Positions 26,535 to 35,598 of a stretch of 64,000 bases of DNA are shown in pieces. A model generated the notes under the pieces. It was not told the DNA's origin. It ran no database searches and was given only the letters and a program-made list of their open reading frames with translations. The DNA is from Saccharothrix sp. ST-888 (GTDB taxonomy: Bacteria > Actinomycetota > Actinomycetes > Streptomycetales > Streptomycetaceae). The stretch covers positions 1-64,000 of the forward strand of contig NZ_JYJF01000017.1 in NCBI RefSeq assembly GCF_000955975.1, written 5' to 3'. The position numbers and the translations under genes were made by a program. The stretch's first letter is position 1. Every line of letters starts with the position of its first letter.

Positions 26535-26902
26535 CCGCCTGCCGCGCCCACCCAGCCGCGGATTGGCCGGAGTCCCATCCCCCCGAGCTGGTCGACTCCC
26601 GCAGGGCGCCCCGAAGCTCCGTCAACTGTGAGCTCCCTGGCCGTCCGCCCGCGCGAGCCTCTGGCGCGCCCCGGATCGTTACGCACAGTAGCGAAGTTTG
26701 GGAGTCCGCAGCGTCCACGCCGACATCGCGACGACCGGCCGTACGTCGGTACACCCAGGTGCGGGTCCTCACCGCGAGCCGCAGGTCAGGGCCCCAATCC
26801 GGCGTTGGTGGTCGCATGGTGGTCGCAGACGACCATCGGGGCGGTACCCCGGTAGCCTCCGCGGGTCGCTCAAGGACTAACTGCCGCAGGAGGCTGGGGA
26901 AT
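26535..26902. other. non-coding region upstream of integrase 2
   Basis: No excisionase or other gene is recognisable. It contains the exact 19-base arm-type motif at 26806-26824 and the ribosome binding site for integrase 2 near its right edge. Promoter elements are not evident. Confidence 0.45.
26806..26824 (+). repeat. putative integrase arm-type site (copy 2)
   Basis: The sequence tggtggtcgcatggtggtc is the exact reverse complement of 32-50. It lies about 80 bases upstream of integrase 2 and could serve int binding or autoregulation. The role is inferred. Confidence 0.45.
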
Positions 26903-28153
26903 TTGCGCAAGTCAGGACGGCCGGGCCGGGTCTACCGCCGATGCGGGTGCCGTGATGCCACCCGGCGTCAGCTCGGCGCAGCCTGCCCGCGCCTGGCCGA
27001 GGAGGGACATGGCACGTGGACGTTCGCCGTCGACATTCCCTCCCTCAGCGGCCGCAGGCGCACCGTGCGCCGCGGCGGGTTCGAGGACGAGTGGCATGCC
27101 GAGACCGCGCTGCGACGCTTCCTCGAAGGCCGGCAGCTGGGCTTCGACGCCGACCCGCACGAGACGGTGGCCGCCTACCTCACCAAGTGGCTCAAGAGCA
27201 TGGAGTTCCTCCTCAAACCCACCACCTACGCCCGCTACCGCACCTACGTGCTCTGCGAATTGATACCCGTCTTCGGCAAGCTGCACCTGGAGGAGCTCGC
27301 CCACGACCACATCTCCGCCTACGCCCACGAGCAGCTCGACGCCGGCCGCGGACGCCAGGCCGTCTACCACTGCCTCGCCACGCTCTCCAGCGCCCTGGGC
27401 ACGGCCGTGCGCACCCACCGCCTTCCCTTCAACGCCGCCCAGCCCCTGCCCATGCGCAGGCCCCGCCCCGACGAACGCGTCCCGTGGACCGCGGAGCAGG
27501 CCGTCGCCTTCCTCTCCCACTGCCGAAACGTCGACCCCGCCTTCGCCGACCTGTTCGAGGTCATCATCGGCACCGGCCTGCGCAAGGGCGAGGCGCTCGG
27601 CCTCCAGCGCCCGTGCGTGCGGCTGGACGACCGCGTCATGTACATCCGCCACACCCTGTCCGCCATCGACAACCACGAACTCGTCCTGACCGCACCGAAG
27701 ACCAGGAAGAGCCGCAACTGGGTGCCCCTGTCCGAGCGCGTCGCCGCCGCCCTCCAGCGCGCCATGGACCGGAGCACCGCCACCGTCAACGGCCACGTCT
27801 TCCAGGGCCCCGACGGCAAGCCCCTCCACCCGGCCGCCGTCCGCCGGCGCTTCCACGAGCTGCGCGAACAGGCCGCACTGCCCCACGTCACCATCCACGA
27901 CCTGCGCCACCTCGCCGCCACCCTCGCCCTGGAGGGCAACGTCTCCATGGCCGTCATCTCCAAGACGCTGCGGCACTCCACGCTGTCGACCACCGCGAAC
28001 ATCTACAGCCACCTGACCTGGGACGTCGCCCGGGCCGCCGTGAACACCATCGAGGCAAGGCTCCACCTCGTCGAAGCCCGCACCCAGTCCGGCCCCGACG
28101 CCCCTGCCCACGAAGTCGGCTTGCCGAACCCGCTGTTCAGCCACGCGGCCTGA
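26903..28153 (+). CDS. int: tyrosine recombinase / site-specific integrase (integrase 2)
   Basis: This 416-residue protein is the island integrase next to tRNA-Pro. The layout matches integrase 1: a basic N-terminus with YRRCGC, a core-binding domain (about 85-170), and a catalytic domain with Arg227 in GTGLRKGE, His332 and Arg335 in HDLRH, His358 in TLRHST and Tyr368 in NIYSHL. The TTG start at 26903 follows aggagg nine to ten bases upstream and gives exactly the length of integrase 1; the open frame extends much further upstream but without homology. Its 3' end is 391 bases from the att core in the tRNA, the usual int-att arrangement. It presumably recombines the 33-base att sites at 119 and 28544. 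Confidence 0.93.
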   Translation: MRKSGRPGRVYRRCGCRDATRRQLGAACPRLAEEGHGTWTFAVDIPSLSGRRRTVRRGGFEDEWHAETALRRFLEGRQLGFDADPHETVAAYLTKWLKSMEFLLKPTTYARYRTYVLCELIPVFGKLHLEELAHDHISAYAHEQLDAGRGRQAVYHCLATLSSALGTAVRTHRLPFNAAQPLPMRRPRPDERVPWTAEQAVAFLSHCRNVDPAFADLFEVIIGTGLRKGEALGLQRPCVRLDDRVMYIRHTLSAIDNHELVLTAPKTRKSRNWVPLSERVAAALQRAMDRSTATVNGHVFQGPDGKPLHPAAVRRRFHELREQAALPHVTIHDLRHLAATLALEGNVSMAVISKTLRHSTLSTTANIYSHLTWDVARAAVNTIEARLHLVEARTQSGPDAPAHEVGLPNPLFSHAA

Positions 28154-28465
28154 CGGCCCCACCGCTGCAGGCGGCTCGGCGCTCCTGGCCGCTCCGGCCA
28201 CCAGGGCCGACAAGCAACCGGGATTCCCGGCTCATAGCTGACACCCGATAAACGTGCGGCCTGTCGAAGCAGATGACGCCGCAGGTTCTGTCGGCATGCC
28301 TATTTCCCGCGAATCCTGGCCCATTTCAGCGCCGAAGAGGCGACCAGTCCGCGATCGACGGCACGCGGATTCCCGGATGAATGAACAAATGCCCCGTCAC
28401 GACCAGGTCGGAGGGGCCAGGCCTGCGGAAACGCGCTCAGCGAGGCGATGTGAACGAGCGTTCAC

Positions 28466-28484
28466 GACCACATTGCGACCACCA
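28466..28484 (-). repeat. putative integrase arm-type site (copy 3)
   Basis: The sequence gaccacattgcgaccacca differs from 32-50 at two positions and lies at a similar distance from the att core (60 versus 69 bases), on the same side. Confidence 0.5.
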
Positions 28485-28488
28485 AAGG

Positions 28489-28522
28489 AAAAAGCCGTTC
28501 CTATCATTTCGATAGGAACGGC
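28489..28522 (-). terminator. terminator of tRNA-Pro
   Basis: On the minus strand a perfect twelve-base-pair stem (511-522 with 494-505 of the 28 kb block) is followed by a T-run. It lies about 20 bases after the tRNA 3' end. Confidence 0.8.
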
Positions 28523-28541
28523 CTCCGACCTGCGGAAATGC

Positions 28542-28618
<77 letters not shown>

Positions 28619-28781
28619 TGGTCCCGATGCTTCCGGCCAGTTGCCTTGCGGCTTCTGGTCTTCGGCTTCTTGACCTTGCCCCCGGTGTCCCGGCGACGTG
28701 GAAAACAATACAGCACAACGGGGGGTGCTCGCTGCCAGGTATCCATCGCCGGTGTGCTGGGGGTCGGTGGGGTGGTGCAGG

Positions 28782-30227
28782 TCAGGGTGTCGGGTGGTGG
28801 GAGTCGTAGCGGAGGAAGGCGGGGCGGCGGGCGGCGAGGAGGAGGACGGCGGCGAGGCAGGCGAGGCCGCCGGTGACCACGGAGACGGCGGGGGAGGTCA
28901 GGGAGGCGACGGTGCCGGACTCGAAGTCGCCGAGGCGCGGGCCGCCGGCGACGACCACGATGAAGATGCCCTGGAGGCGGCCGCGCATGTCGTCGGGGGC
29001 GGCGACCTGCATCATCGTGTTGCGGAAGATCATGCTGATGGTGTCGGCGCAGCCCGCGGCGGCCAGCAGCGCCAGACCGAGCCACAGCTCGCGGACCAGG
29101 CCGAAGGCGGTGATCGACAGCCCCCAGGCGGCCACCGAGGCCAGGGTGGCAGCGCCGTGCCGACGGACCCGGCCGACCCAGCCGGAGAACGCGGCTCCGA
29201 GCAGCGCGCCCACCGCGGGTGCCGCCACCAGCAGGCCGACGGTGCCCGGGCCGCCGCCGTAGAAGCCAACTGCGATGGCGGGGAAGAGTGCCCTGGGGAG
29301 GCCGAAGATCATGGCGGCGAGGTCGGCGAGGAAGCTGGTGCGCAGGTTGGGCTGCTCGCGGAGGAAGCGGAGGCCGTCCAGGACCGAGGCGCGCCGCTTG
29401 CGCTCGCCGTCGCCGCCGGGCCGCATCGAGGGCAGCCGCCACATCGCGTACAGCGTGGCGCTGAAGGCGACGGTGTCCACCAGGTACGCGGCCTGGGCTC
29501 CGTACGCGCCGATCAGGACGCCGCCGAGCATCGGGCCGACGGTCGAGCCGAGGTTCATGCTGACGGTGTTGAGGGCGTTGGCGGCGGGCAGCTGACGGCT
29601 CGGCACCAGACGGGGGATCATCGAGGAGCGAGCGGGTGAGCTGAGCGCGAAGAAGGCGGCCTGCACGGCCACCGCTGCGTACAGCACCGCGACCGCGTGC
29701 GACCCGAGCAGCGCCTGCGCCGCCAGGGCGGCCGAGACGAGCGCGAGCCCGCCCGAGCCGATCAGTCCGAGCAGTCGGCGGTCCACGGTGTCGGCGATCG
29801 CGCCGCCGTAGAGGCCGAAGGCGACCAGCGGCACCAGGGCGAAGAGCCCGACCAGGCCGGTCGCGAGGCTGGAGCCGGTGAGTTGGTAGACCTGGACGGA
29901 GACCGCCACGGCGGTCATCTGCTGCCCGATCGAGGAGACGGACTGTCCGAACCAGACCCGCCGGTAGTCCGGTATCTCCCGCAGCGGGGTGATGTCGGCG
30001 AACGCCCCCTTGGCCAGCCGCCGCAGCGGTCCGCGCGCCCGGTCCGGGCCGGGACGATCTACATCCGGATGGTCCGCCCCCGGATGGTCGTCGGCAGGAC
30101 CGGACTCCCCAGCGGACGGCGAGGAGGGTGAGGAGGGTAAGGAGGGTGAGGAGGGTGAGGACGAGGACGGCGATGCAGAGGACCGCGACGAAGAGGACGG
30201 CGAAGGCGAGGGAGGATTAGTCGACAC
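28782..30227 (-). CDS. MFS exporter (enterobactin-exporter-like, MFS_3)
   Basis: This 481-residue protein is an integral membrane transporter of the major facilitator superfamily. After a disordered Ser/Pro/Asp-rich N-terminus (about 1-65) and the short IPDYRRVWFGQSVS motif, about 12 hydrophobic segments follow. The cytoplasmic loop 2-3 motif appears as GGAIADTVDRRLLG, typical for the family. The closest described group is EntS-like exporters, often for siderophores or drugs; the substrate cannot be told from sequence. The start is uncertain because the low-complexity N-terminus derives from a purine-rich repeat; a start nearer residue 60 would keep all membrane segments. It is the first core gene next to tRNA-Pro. 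Confidence 0.88.
   Translation of the reverse strand: MSTNPPSPSPSSSSRSSASPSSSSPSSPSLPSSPSSPSAGESGPADDHPGADHPDVDRPGPDRARGPLRRLAKGAFADITPLREIPDYRRVWFGQSVSSIGQQMTAVAVSVQVYQLTGSSLATGLVGLFALVPLVAFGLYGGAIADTVDRRLLGLIGSGGLALVSAALAAQALLGSHAVAVLYAAVAVQAAFFALSSPARSSMIPRLVPSRQLPAANALNTVSMNLGSTVGPMLGGVLIGAYGAQAAYLVDTVAFSATLYAMWRLPSMRPGGDGERKRRASVLDGLRFLREQPNLRTSFLADLAAMIFGLPRALFPAIAVGFYGGGPGTVGLLVAAPAVGALLGAAFSGWVGRVRRHGAATLASVAAWGLSITAFGLVRELWLGLALLAAAGCADTISMIFRNTMMQVAAPDDMRGRLQGIFIVVVAGGPRLGDFESGTVASLTSPAVSVVTGGLACLAAVLLLAARRPAFLRYDSHHPTP
30117..30213 (+). repeat. purine-rich GGAGGGTGA-type tandem repeat
   Basis: The plus strand carries repeated gaggagggtgaggaggg units inside the 5' end of the MFS gene. 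On the coding strand these give Ser/Pro repeats. Copy-number variation between strains would be expected. Confidence 0.7.
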
Positions 30228-30378
30228 GGAGACTCATGGTCGGCCACACCCCGGCCCTCGTCGCCACCGCCCCTGCCGTCACCGCTCCTCCTCGCCCGAA
30301 AGCCCACCCGATGGCCCCGCCCGCAGCGCACCTCAGTAACCGTCGCAACCCAGCGCACAGCACCCACCGCAGCGGCGG

Positions 30379-31158
30379 CTACCGGCTCAGGACCTGCTTC
30401 TCCCCGGCCTCCACCGCGATCGTCAGCCGGTTGCCGGGCGGCGGGAACGGGCAGATGAAGTGGTCGGCGAAGGCGCATGGTGGCAGGTGGGCGCGGTTGA
30501 GGTCGAGCACGGTGCGCCCGTCCTCGTCGGGTGCGGGCAGGGTGATGAAGCGGAACCGGTACGTCTCACTCCCGCTGGTGGCGTCGCCGATCACACCGCT
30601 CAGCCGCTCGCCCGCACGGCTGACGGTGAGGGTGTACGGCTCGCCGGCCAGGCTGAAGGCGATCTGCCCGGTGACCGCCAGCAGGCGATCCCGCCCGTCG
30701 GCGTTGGGTACGGTCACCGACCGGTCCGCCTCGAACGGGGTGAAGACGGCCGGTACGGCCCACTCCGGCGCGTAGGGGTAGACGGTGATCCCGGCGAACG
30801 CGGCACGGGTGGGCGAGTCCGGGTCGAAGACCCGCAGCGCCAGCTCGCCCTCGCGCTCGATCGGGACCAGCAACCGGTCGTCCAGCGTGGCCAGGTCGGG
30901 TTTCTGCATGGTGTCGGGGCGCAGCGCGACCTCACCGTCGACCGCCTCCCCCGCGCCCTTGACCCGGATGTCGTCATCGGCCTTGGCGCGCAGCCGGACC
31001 CGGCCCTCGGAGGCCCACCAGAGACCGGGCAGGCCGGGGATCCCGGTGGGTTCGGGTTCCAGCCAGTAGGTACCGGTGAGGGCGAGCTGGCCGTGCGGTG
31101 CGGCCACCGAGGCGGTACGGGCCTCGGTCCATTGCTTCCATTCCTCTGCGGCTGTCAC
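30379..31158 (-). CDS. DUF1684 domain-containing protein
   Basis: This 259-residue cytoplasmic protein fits the DUF1684 family of unknown function. The N-terminal half is WKQWTEAR followed by LTGTYWLEPEPTGIPG, and the C-terminal signature is LDLNRAHLPPCAFADHFICP, which in the family normally reads FNxAYNPPCAF followed by PxPPxxNxL. The protein is beta-rich and lacks a signal peptide. It starts with a GTG or ATG at 31158 about 15 bases after the tandem repeat region. No operon partner is evident; the next gene upstream (thioesterase) is separated by a minisatellite. Confidence 0.85.
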   Translation of the reverse strand: MTAAEEWKQWTEARTASVAAPHGQLALTGTYWLEPEPTGIPGLPGLWWASEGRVRLRAKADDDIRVKGAGEAVDGEVALRPDTMQKPDLATLDDRLLVPIEREGELALRVFDPDSPTRAAFAGITVYPYAPEWAVPAVFTPFEADRSVTVPNADGRDRLLAVTGQIAFSLAGEPYTLTVSRAGERLSGVIGDATSGSETYRFRFITLPAPDEDGRTVLDLNRAHLPPCAFADHFICPFPPPGNRLTIAVEAGEKQVLSR

Positions 31159-31174
31159 GGTTCAACCCTCCCGG

Positions 31175-31316
31175 GTAGTTCAGGACGACGATTCAGGACG
31201 ACGATTCAGGACGGCGGTTCAGGAAGACGATTCAGGACGGCGGTTCAAGAAGGCGGTTCAGGAAAGCTATTCAGTGCAGTGACTCAGGCCAGCGGTTCAA
31301 GGCGTCGGCTCAGGAG
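31175..31316 (+). repeat. degenerate 12-base minisatellite
   Basis: About eleven tandem units of the type gattcaggacgg, each with small changes (ggttcaggaaga, ggttcaagaagg), fill the gap between the DUF1684 and thioesterase genes. The array contains no gene. Confidence 0.8.
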
Positions 31317-31335
31317 ATCGGTCGAGCCGAACACC

Positions 31336-32202
31336 TCAGCTGCGCCCGGCGAGGGGCCGAAACAGCCCCTCCTGCATGACGGAGACGACCAACTGCCCCT
31401 TCCGGTCGTAGATCTGGCCGCGCGCCAGGCCGCGCGCACCGTGCGCGATCGGCGACTCCTGCCGGTAGAGCAGCCAGTCGTCGGCGCGGAACGGCCGGTG
31501 GAACCACATCGCGTGGTCGAGCGAGGCCATGTCGAAGTTCCGTTCGCCCCAGAGCGGTTCGACGGGGGCGCGGACGGCGTCCAGCAGGGTCATGTCGCTG
31601 GCGTAGGTGAGGGCGCAGACGTGGATCAGCGGGTCGTCGGGGAGGTCGCCGTTGGTGCGCAGCCAGACGCCGCTGCGCGGTTCGACGCCGATCAGCTCGT
31701 CCTTGCTCCAGCGCAGGCGGTCCACGTAGCGGATGTCGAAGGGCTGGCGGCGGCTGATGAAGGGCGGCAGTTCGCCGAGCCTGGAGCCGACCTCGTCCAG
31801 CGCGCTGGGCAGGTCCTCGGGGGCGGGCACGTCGGGCATCGCGTCCTGGTGCTCGATGCCGCCCTGCTCGGGCTGGTGGAAGTCGGCGGTGAGGGCGAAG
31901 ATGCTCCGGCCCTGCTGGATGCCCAGGACGCGCCGGGTGGTGAAGGAACGGCCGTCCCTGATCCGGTCGACCTGGTAGACGATCGGTACGCCGGGCACGC
32001 CGGGTCTCAGGAAGTAGGCGTGCAGCGAGTGCACCGGCCGTGCGTCCTCCACCGTGCGCCCCGCCGCGACCAGGGCCTGACCTGCGACCTGGCCGCCGAA
32101 GGTGCGCTGGAGGGCCTCCTCGGGACTCCGGCCACGGAAGATGTTGAACTCGATCTGTTCCAGGTCGAGCAGGTCGACTAGGTGATCGACGGGGGTCTCC
32201 AT
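31336..32202 (-). CDS. tesB: acyl-CoA thioesterase II
   Basis: This 288-residue protein is a TesB-type double hot-dog thioesterase that releases free fatty acids from acyl-CoA. The N-terminal hot-dog has QRTFGGQVAGQALVAAGRTV and VHSLHAYFLRPG, and the C-terminal hot-dog has YASDMTLLDA and SLDHAMWFHRPFRADDW, the usual active-site regions with Asp, Thr and Gln. The ATG at 32202 follows agaggaagc at suitable distance; an in-frame upstream extension of 12 codons lacks a binding site. It appears to be a single gene. Confidence 0.93.
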   Translation of the reverse strand: METPVDHLVDLLDLEQIEFNIFRGRSPEEALQRTFGGQVAGQALVAAGRTVEDARPVHSLHAYFLRPGVPGVPIVYQVDRIRDGRSFTTRRVLGIQQGRSIFALTADFHQPEQGGIEHQDAMPDVPAPEDLPSALDEVGSRLGELPPFISRRQPFDIRYVDRLRWSKDELIGVEPRSGVWLRTNGDLPDDPLIHVCALTYASDMTLLDAVRAPVEPLWGERNFDMASLDHAMWFHRPFRADDWLLYRQESPIAHGARGLARGQIYDRKGQLVVSVMQEGLFRPLAGRS

Positions 32203-32340
32203 GGCTGCGCTTCCTCTCTGGACGGTCTCGCGAGGCACACTCCGCCCGACGGCCGCCTCCGCTTACCCAGAAGTCTGCTCGGCCCGCCGGAATTCCCGTC
32301 GGGCGGGGTACGCGTCCGGCGGTGTCCCCGTCCGAGTACG

Positions 32341-33087
32341 TCAGCTGCCCGCCGCCGTACGCCGGCCCCCCTGCGTCCCGGCCTGCCCGATCCCCGACTG
32401 CCGGACGGTGATGTTCAGCCGCCCGACCAGTCCGAGCGCCGGGTCGGCGGTGCCAGGGAGGGTCCGCAGCACCCCGTGGTAGGCGAACCTGGACGGTCCG
32501 CCGAAGACCACCAGGTCGCCGCTGCGCAGCTCCAGGTCGGTCCAGGGGCGGGTGCGGGTCTCGGTGTTGCCGAGGCGGAAGACGCAGCTGTCACCGAGCG
32601 ACAGGGAGACCACCGGAGCGTCGATCCGTTCCTCGCGGTCGCGGTGCAGGCCCATCTTCGCGCCGTGCGGGTAGTGGTTCACCATCCCGATGTCGGGCCG
32701 GTAGCCGACGGCACCGGCGATCTCGGGCAGCTGCGGACCGTACGCCTCGGCGAGGGCGCGGACGGCCAGCTCGCCCAGTTCCGGCGGGAACGGCTTGACC
32801 GGTGCTCCGTCGCCGTCCACCACGGTGCGGGCGTAACCGTACGGGTACCAGTGCCAGCCGAGGCTGAGCATCCGCACCGACATGACGCCGCCGCCGGGCA
32901 TCCGGACGGTACGCATCCCGGCCGGCGGGCGGGCCCAGGCGCGGCAGGCCGCGACCAGTTCGCGCTGCTCGGCCGCGTCGAGCCAGTCGGGCAGGTGGAC
33001 GGCGCCCGGTGCCGGTTCGGCGCGTCGGCGCGGCTCTGCCGGGAACAGCGGCTCGGCAGGGAAAAGGGGGAACGTTTCGCCGTCCAT
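32341..33087 (-). CDS. alkB: AlkB-type 2-oxoglutarate/Fe(II) dioxygenase
   Basis: This 248-residue protein is an alpha-ketoglutarate-dependent dioxygenase of the AlkB group, which repairs alkylated DNA or RNA bases by oxidative demethylation. Iron ligands are visible as HxD in MGLHRDREE and the second His in RFAYHGVLR; the 2-oxoglutarate-binding Arg is in GRLNITVRQ. The substrate-side motif VNHYPHGAKMGLHRD is typical. The ATG at 33087 is preceded by gaggatgggg. The upstream non-coding DNA has C-rich repeats. Confidence 0.92.
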   Translation of the reverse strand: MDGETFPLFPAEPLFPAEPRRRAEPAPGAVHLPDWLDAAEQRELVAACRAWARPPAGMRTVRMPGGGVMSVRMLSLGWHWYPYGYARTVVDGDGAPVKPFPPELGELAVRALAEAYGPQLPEIAGAVGYRPDIGMVNHYPHGAKMGLHRDREERIDAPVVSLSLGDSCVFRLGNTETRTRPWTDLELRSGDLVVFGGPSRFAYHGVLRTLPGTADPALGLVGRLNITVRQSGIGQAGTQGGRRTAAGS

Positions 33088-33164
33088 GTCCCCATCCTCG
33101 CAGCAGCCGACCCCACCCAAGCCCCTGGAACCCGGCTCGAAGGCCCTCTGCACCCGCCCGACCC

Positions 33165-33237
33165 CTCCCCGGCCGCTCCCGGCCCTCTCCGGCCCCTCCC
33201 GGCCCCTCCCGGCCCTCTCCGGCCCCTCCCGGCCCCC
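33165..33237 (+). repeat. C-rich tandem repeat (ggcccctccc units)
   Basis: About seven units of the type ggcccctcccggccctctcc occur in the gap between the divergent alkB and MBL genes. They may be polymorphic; I see no coding function. Confidence 0.7.
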
Positions 33238-33379
33238 ACGAGTCGGGCCCCACCACCCCACCACCTCGCACGGCGGCTTCAGCCGTTCGGCGCACACCTG
33301 ACCGGTTGCGGGTGCAGCGCGACGGGTCCAGGGCTGAGCTGGGAGTACGCCTGCCGAGGAGCCCGGCCGAGGAGCCCGC

Positions 33380-34183
33380 ATGAAGACCCTGGATTTCAAG
33401 ATCATCGACCTGCCCGAGGCCTCCCTCGACAAGACCGCCGTCCTGGTCACCGGGCCGCACGAGGCGCTCCTGGTGGATGCGGGCTTCACGCTCTCCGACG
33501 GACGCCGCCTGGTGGACGAGGTCAGGGCCTCCGGCAAGCGGCTGACCACGGTCTTCGTCAGCCACGGCGACCCGGACTTCTACTTCGGCGCCGAGGTGCT
33601 CCAGGACGCGTTTCCCGAGGCCAGGTTCCTCGCCGCGCCGGCGGTCGTGGAACACATCAAGGAGACGTACCCGGCCAAGCTGGAGACCTGGGCACGGCTC
33701 GGTCCCGAACTGTCGACCCGCCTGGTCCTGCCGGAGCCGCTGCCGGGCGGCGCCGTCGAGTTCGAGGGTCACCGGCTGGAAGTACGCGGCGCGGACTTCC
33801 ACCTGCCGGACCGGCACTACCTGTGGGAGCACCGGCAGCGGGCCATCCTCGGTGGCGTACTGCTGTTCCAGGGGCTGCACGCCTGGACGGCCGACACCCC
33901 CACCCCGGCGCAACGCGGAGCCTGGATCGATCTGCTGGACGAGATGGAGGCGCTGAACCCGTCCTTCGTCGCGGCCGGACACCGCAGAGCCGGCGCGTCC
34001 GCCGACGTCTCCGCGATCGGGTACACCCGGGAGTACCTGCGGACCTTCGAGACCGAGATCGGTCAGGCCGAGAACGCGGAGGCAGCACGGGCCGCGCTGG
34101 AACGGCACTACCCGCAGGCCGGATTGAAGCTCGCCGTCGAGCTCGGCACCAAGGTCGCCATGGGCGAACTGCACTGGCAGTAG
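33380..34183 (+). CDS. MBL-fold metallo-hydrolase
   Basis: This 267-residue protein has the metallo-beta-lactamase fold. The first metal site appears as FVSHGDPDFYFGAEVL where the consensus is HxHxDH, so only part of the ligands is kept; further elements are LLVDAGFTLSDG and a GHRR segment near residue 210. Related actinomycete proteins are annotated as hydrolases of unknown substrate. The ATG start at 33380 has a gaggagcccgc stretch upstream. The altered metal motif leaves the catalytic activity in doubt. Confidence 0.85.
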   Translation: MKTLDFKIIDLPEASLDKTAVLVTGPHEALLVDAGFTLSDGRRLVDEVRASGKRLTTVFVSHGDPDFYFGAEVLQDAFPEARFLAAPAVVEHIKETYPAKLETWARLGPELSTRLVLPEPLPGGAVEFEGHRLEVRGADFHLPDRHYLWEHRQRAILGGVLLFQGLHAWTADTPTPAQRGAWIDLLDEMEALNPSFVAAGHRRAGASADVSAIGYTREYLRTFETEIGQAENAEAARAALERHYPQAGLKLAVELGTKVAMGELHWQ

Positions 34184-34301
34184 CGGTCGTTGCAGCCGCC
34201 ACCAGAACGCGACCGGTCACCGCAGTCGCCGTCGACGCGGCGAGGCCGGCCGCCCCCGCCGGAGGGGGACGGCTGGCCTCGAACGCGGAGCGCGTCCGGG
34301 G

Positions 34302-35045
34302 TCAGACGGAGAGGACCTGGCCCGGGAAGATCAGGTTCGGGTCGCCGCCCACGACACCGGAGTTGTCGCTGTACAGGGTCTTCCAGTCGAGGCCCTTGGC
34401 AGCGGCGATGGAGCTCAGGGTGTCGCCGGACTTCACGGTGTAGGTGGCACCGTTGCCCTTCGCGGCGGGAGCCTGCGCGGCTTTGCCGCCCTTGCGGTCG
34501 GCGCGGTGCTCGGCGCGCTTGTGCTCGGCGCGCTGCTCGGCCTTCTTCTGCTCGACCGGCTGCTGCGCGGCCTTCGGAGCATCGGTGGCGCTCTTCGCAG
34601 CCGGGGCCTTGGAGGCGGCAGCGGGGGCGGTGGTGTCGACCTGGGCAGCGGCACCGCCCTTGGTGAGACCGGCCTTCACCGAGCAGACCGGCCAGGCGCC
34701 GGGGCCCTGCGAGGCGAGGACCTTCTCGGCGACGGCGATCTGCTGCGCCCTGGTCGCCCGGTTGGCCTGCGCGGCGTACTGGGTGCCACCGAAGGCGGCC
34801 CAGGTGCTGGCGGTGAACTGGAGGCCGCCGTAGAAGCCGTTGCCGGTGTTGATGCTCCAGTTGCCGGTGCTCTCGCACTGGGCGACCTTGTCCCAGGCGG
34901 CGACCGAGGCGGCCGAAGCCGTCGTGGCCGTGACGAGGCCGGCCACCGGAAGGACGGCGACCGCGCCGCCCAGGACGGCCACCCGGACGCGGTTGCGCTT
35001 GGTGGCGGTGGTCGTGGCAGCGGCGGTCTCGTTACGGAAAGCCAT
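34302..35045 (-). CDS. resuscitation-promoting-factor-like transglycosylase with LysM domain
   Basis: This 247-residue secreted protein combines a signal peptide (about 1-46, VAVLGGAVAVLPVAGLVTA), an Rpf-like transglycosylase domain (about 47-125, with WDKVAQCESTGNW and the likely catalytic Glu58, GFYGGLQF), a charged Lys/Glu/Arg-rich linker (about 165-200), and a C-terminal LysM domain (TYTVKSGDTLSSIA). It should cleave peptidoglycan during germination or growth. The ATG at 35045 has gagagga upstream. The long leader region (35046-35598) could carry a regulatory element, but I do not recognise a known riboswitch. Confidence 0.93.
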   Translation of the reverse strand: MAFRNETAAATTTATKRNRVRVAVLGGAVAVLPVAGLVTATTASAASVAAWDKVAQCESTGNWSINTGNGFYGGLQFTASTWAAFGGTQYAAQANRATRAQQIAVAEKVLASQGPGAWPVCSVKAGLTKGGAAAQVDTTAPAAASKAPAAKSATDAPKAAQQPVEQKKAEQRAEHKRAEHRADRKGGKAAQAPAAKGNGATYTVKSGDTLSSIAAAKGLDWKTLYSDNSGVVGGDPNLIFPGQVLSV

Positions 35046-35598
35046 GAGAGTCCTCTCGACAGCCCCGGGCGGGCATGCGGAACCAGGCCCTGGGGGCCGA
35101 TCCGCTCGCCGCGTCCGCAAGGCGGCCGTGCACGTGTCCGACGTGCCGCGCCGCCCCGGCCACCCTCCGCACCCGTGCCCGCCTTCCGGCGGTCGCACTG
35201 GTGGGCGCCTTCGCGCCGTGAGGGTGAACCCGGGTAGTGCTCGTTGCACTGGCCAAGAAACTACGAGTAACCATGACGGTCACCCAAACAGCGGGGAGCA
35301 GTCCCAGCTCAGCCCGGCGCTACCGACGGTAAAGATCATGCAAACTGGGCGAAATGTCCAATTTCATGATGCTTTCCAAGGTCAAACCCCCCATCAATAT
35401 GATCCGGTCCACAATGTTCACTCCGTGAGCTCGGGCACATTGTCGACACATTGCAATCAGACGTTCACACGTCGCAGTCGGATTCGCGGCAATTCCCGTC
35501 GCTGCCGTGTCCACCCGTGACCCTTGACACAACGGCCCGTTGGTAATGGCGGTCGGGCGCGCCCGGCCACCATTACCTGACGAACCGAGGAGTCCCCC
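35046..35598. other. divergent intergenic region upstream of the Rpf/LysM gene
   Basis: No gene. It contains two divergent promoter regions that I cannot resolve and an AT-richer patch at about 35320-35470. I looked for the c-di-AMP (ydaO) riboswitch often found before Rpf genes and did not find its conserved blocks. Confidence 0.45.

Larger units (their letters stand above)
28154..28541. other. attachment-site region between integrase 2 and tRNA-Pro
   Basis: No gene. It contains a putative arm-type site (28466-28484) and the terminator of the tRNA (28489-28522). The rest shows no structure that I can name. Confidence 0.5.

Noticed and set aside
35046..35340. c-di-AMP (ydaO) riboswitch before the Rpf/LysM gene
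   Set aside because: It is often found at such genes, but the conserved GGGGTGAATC-type block is absent from this leader on the minus strand.
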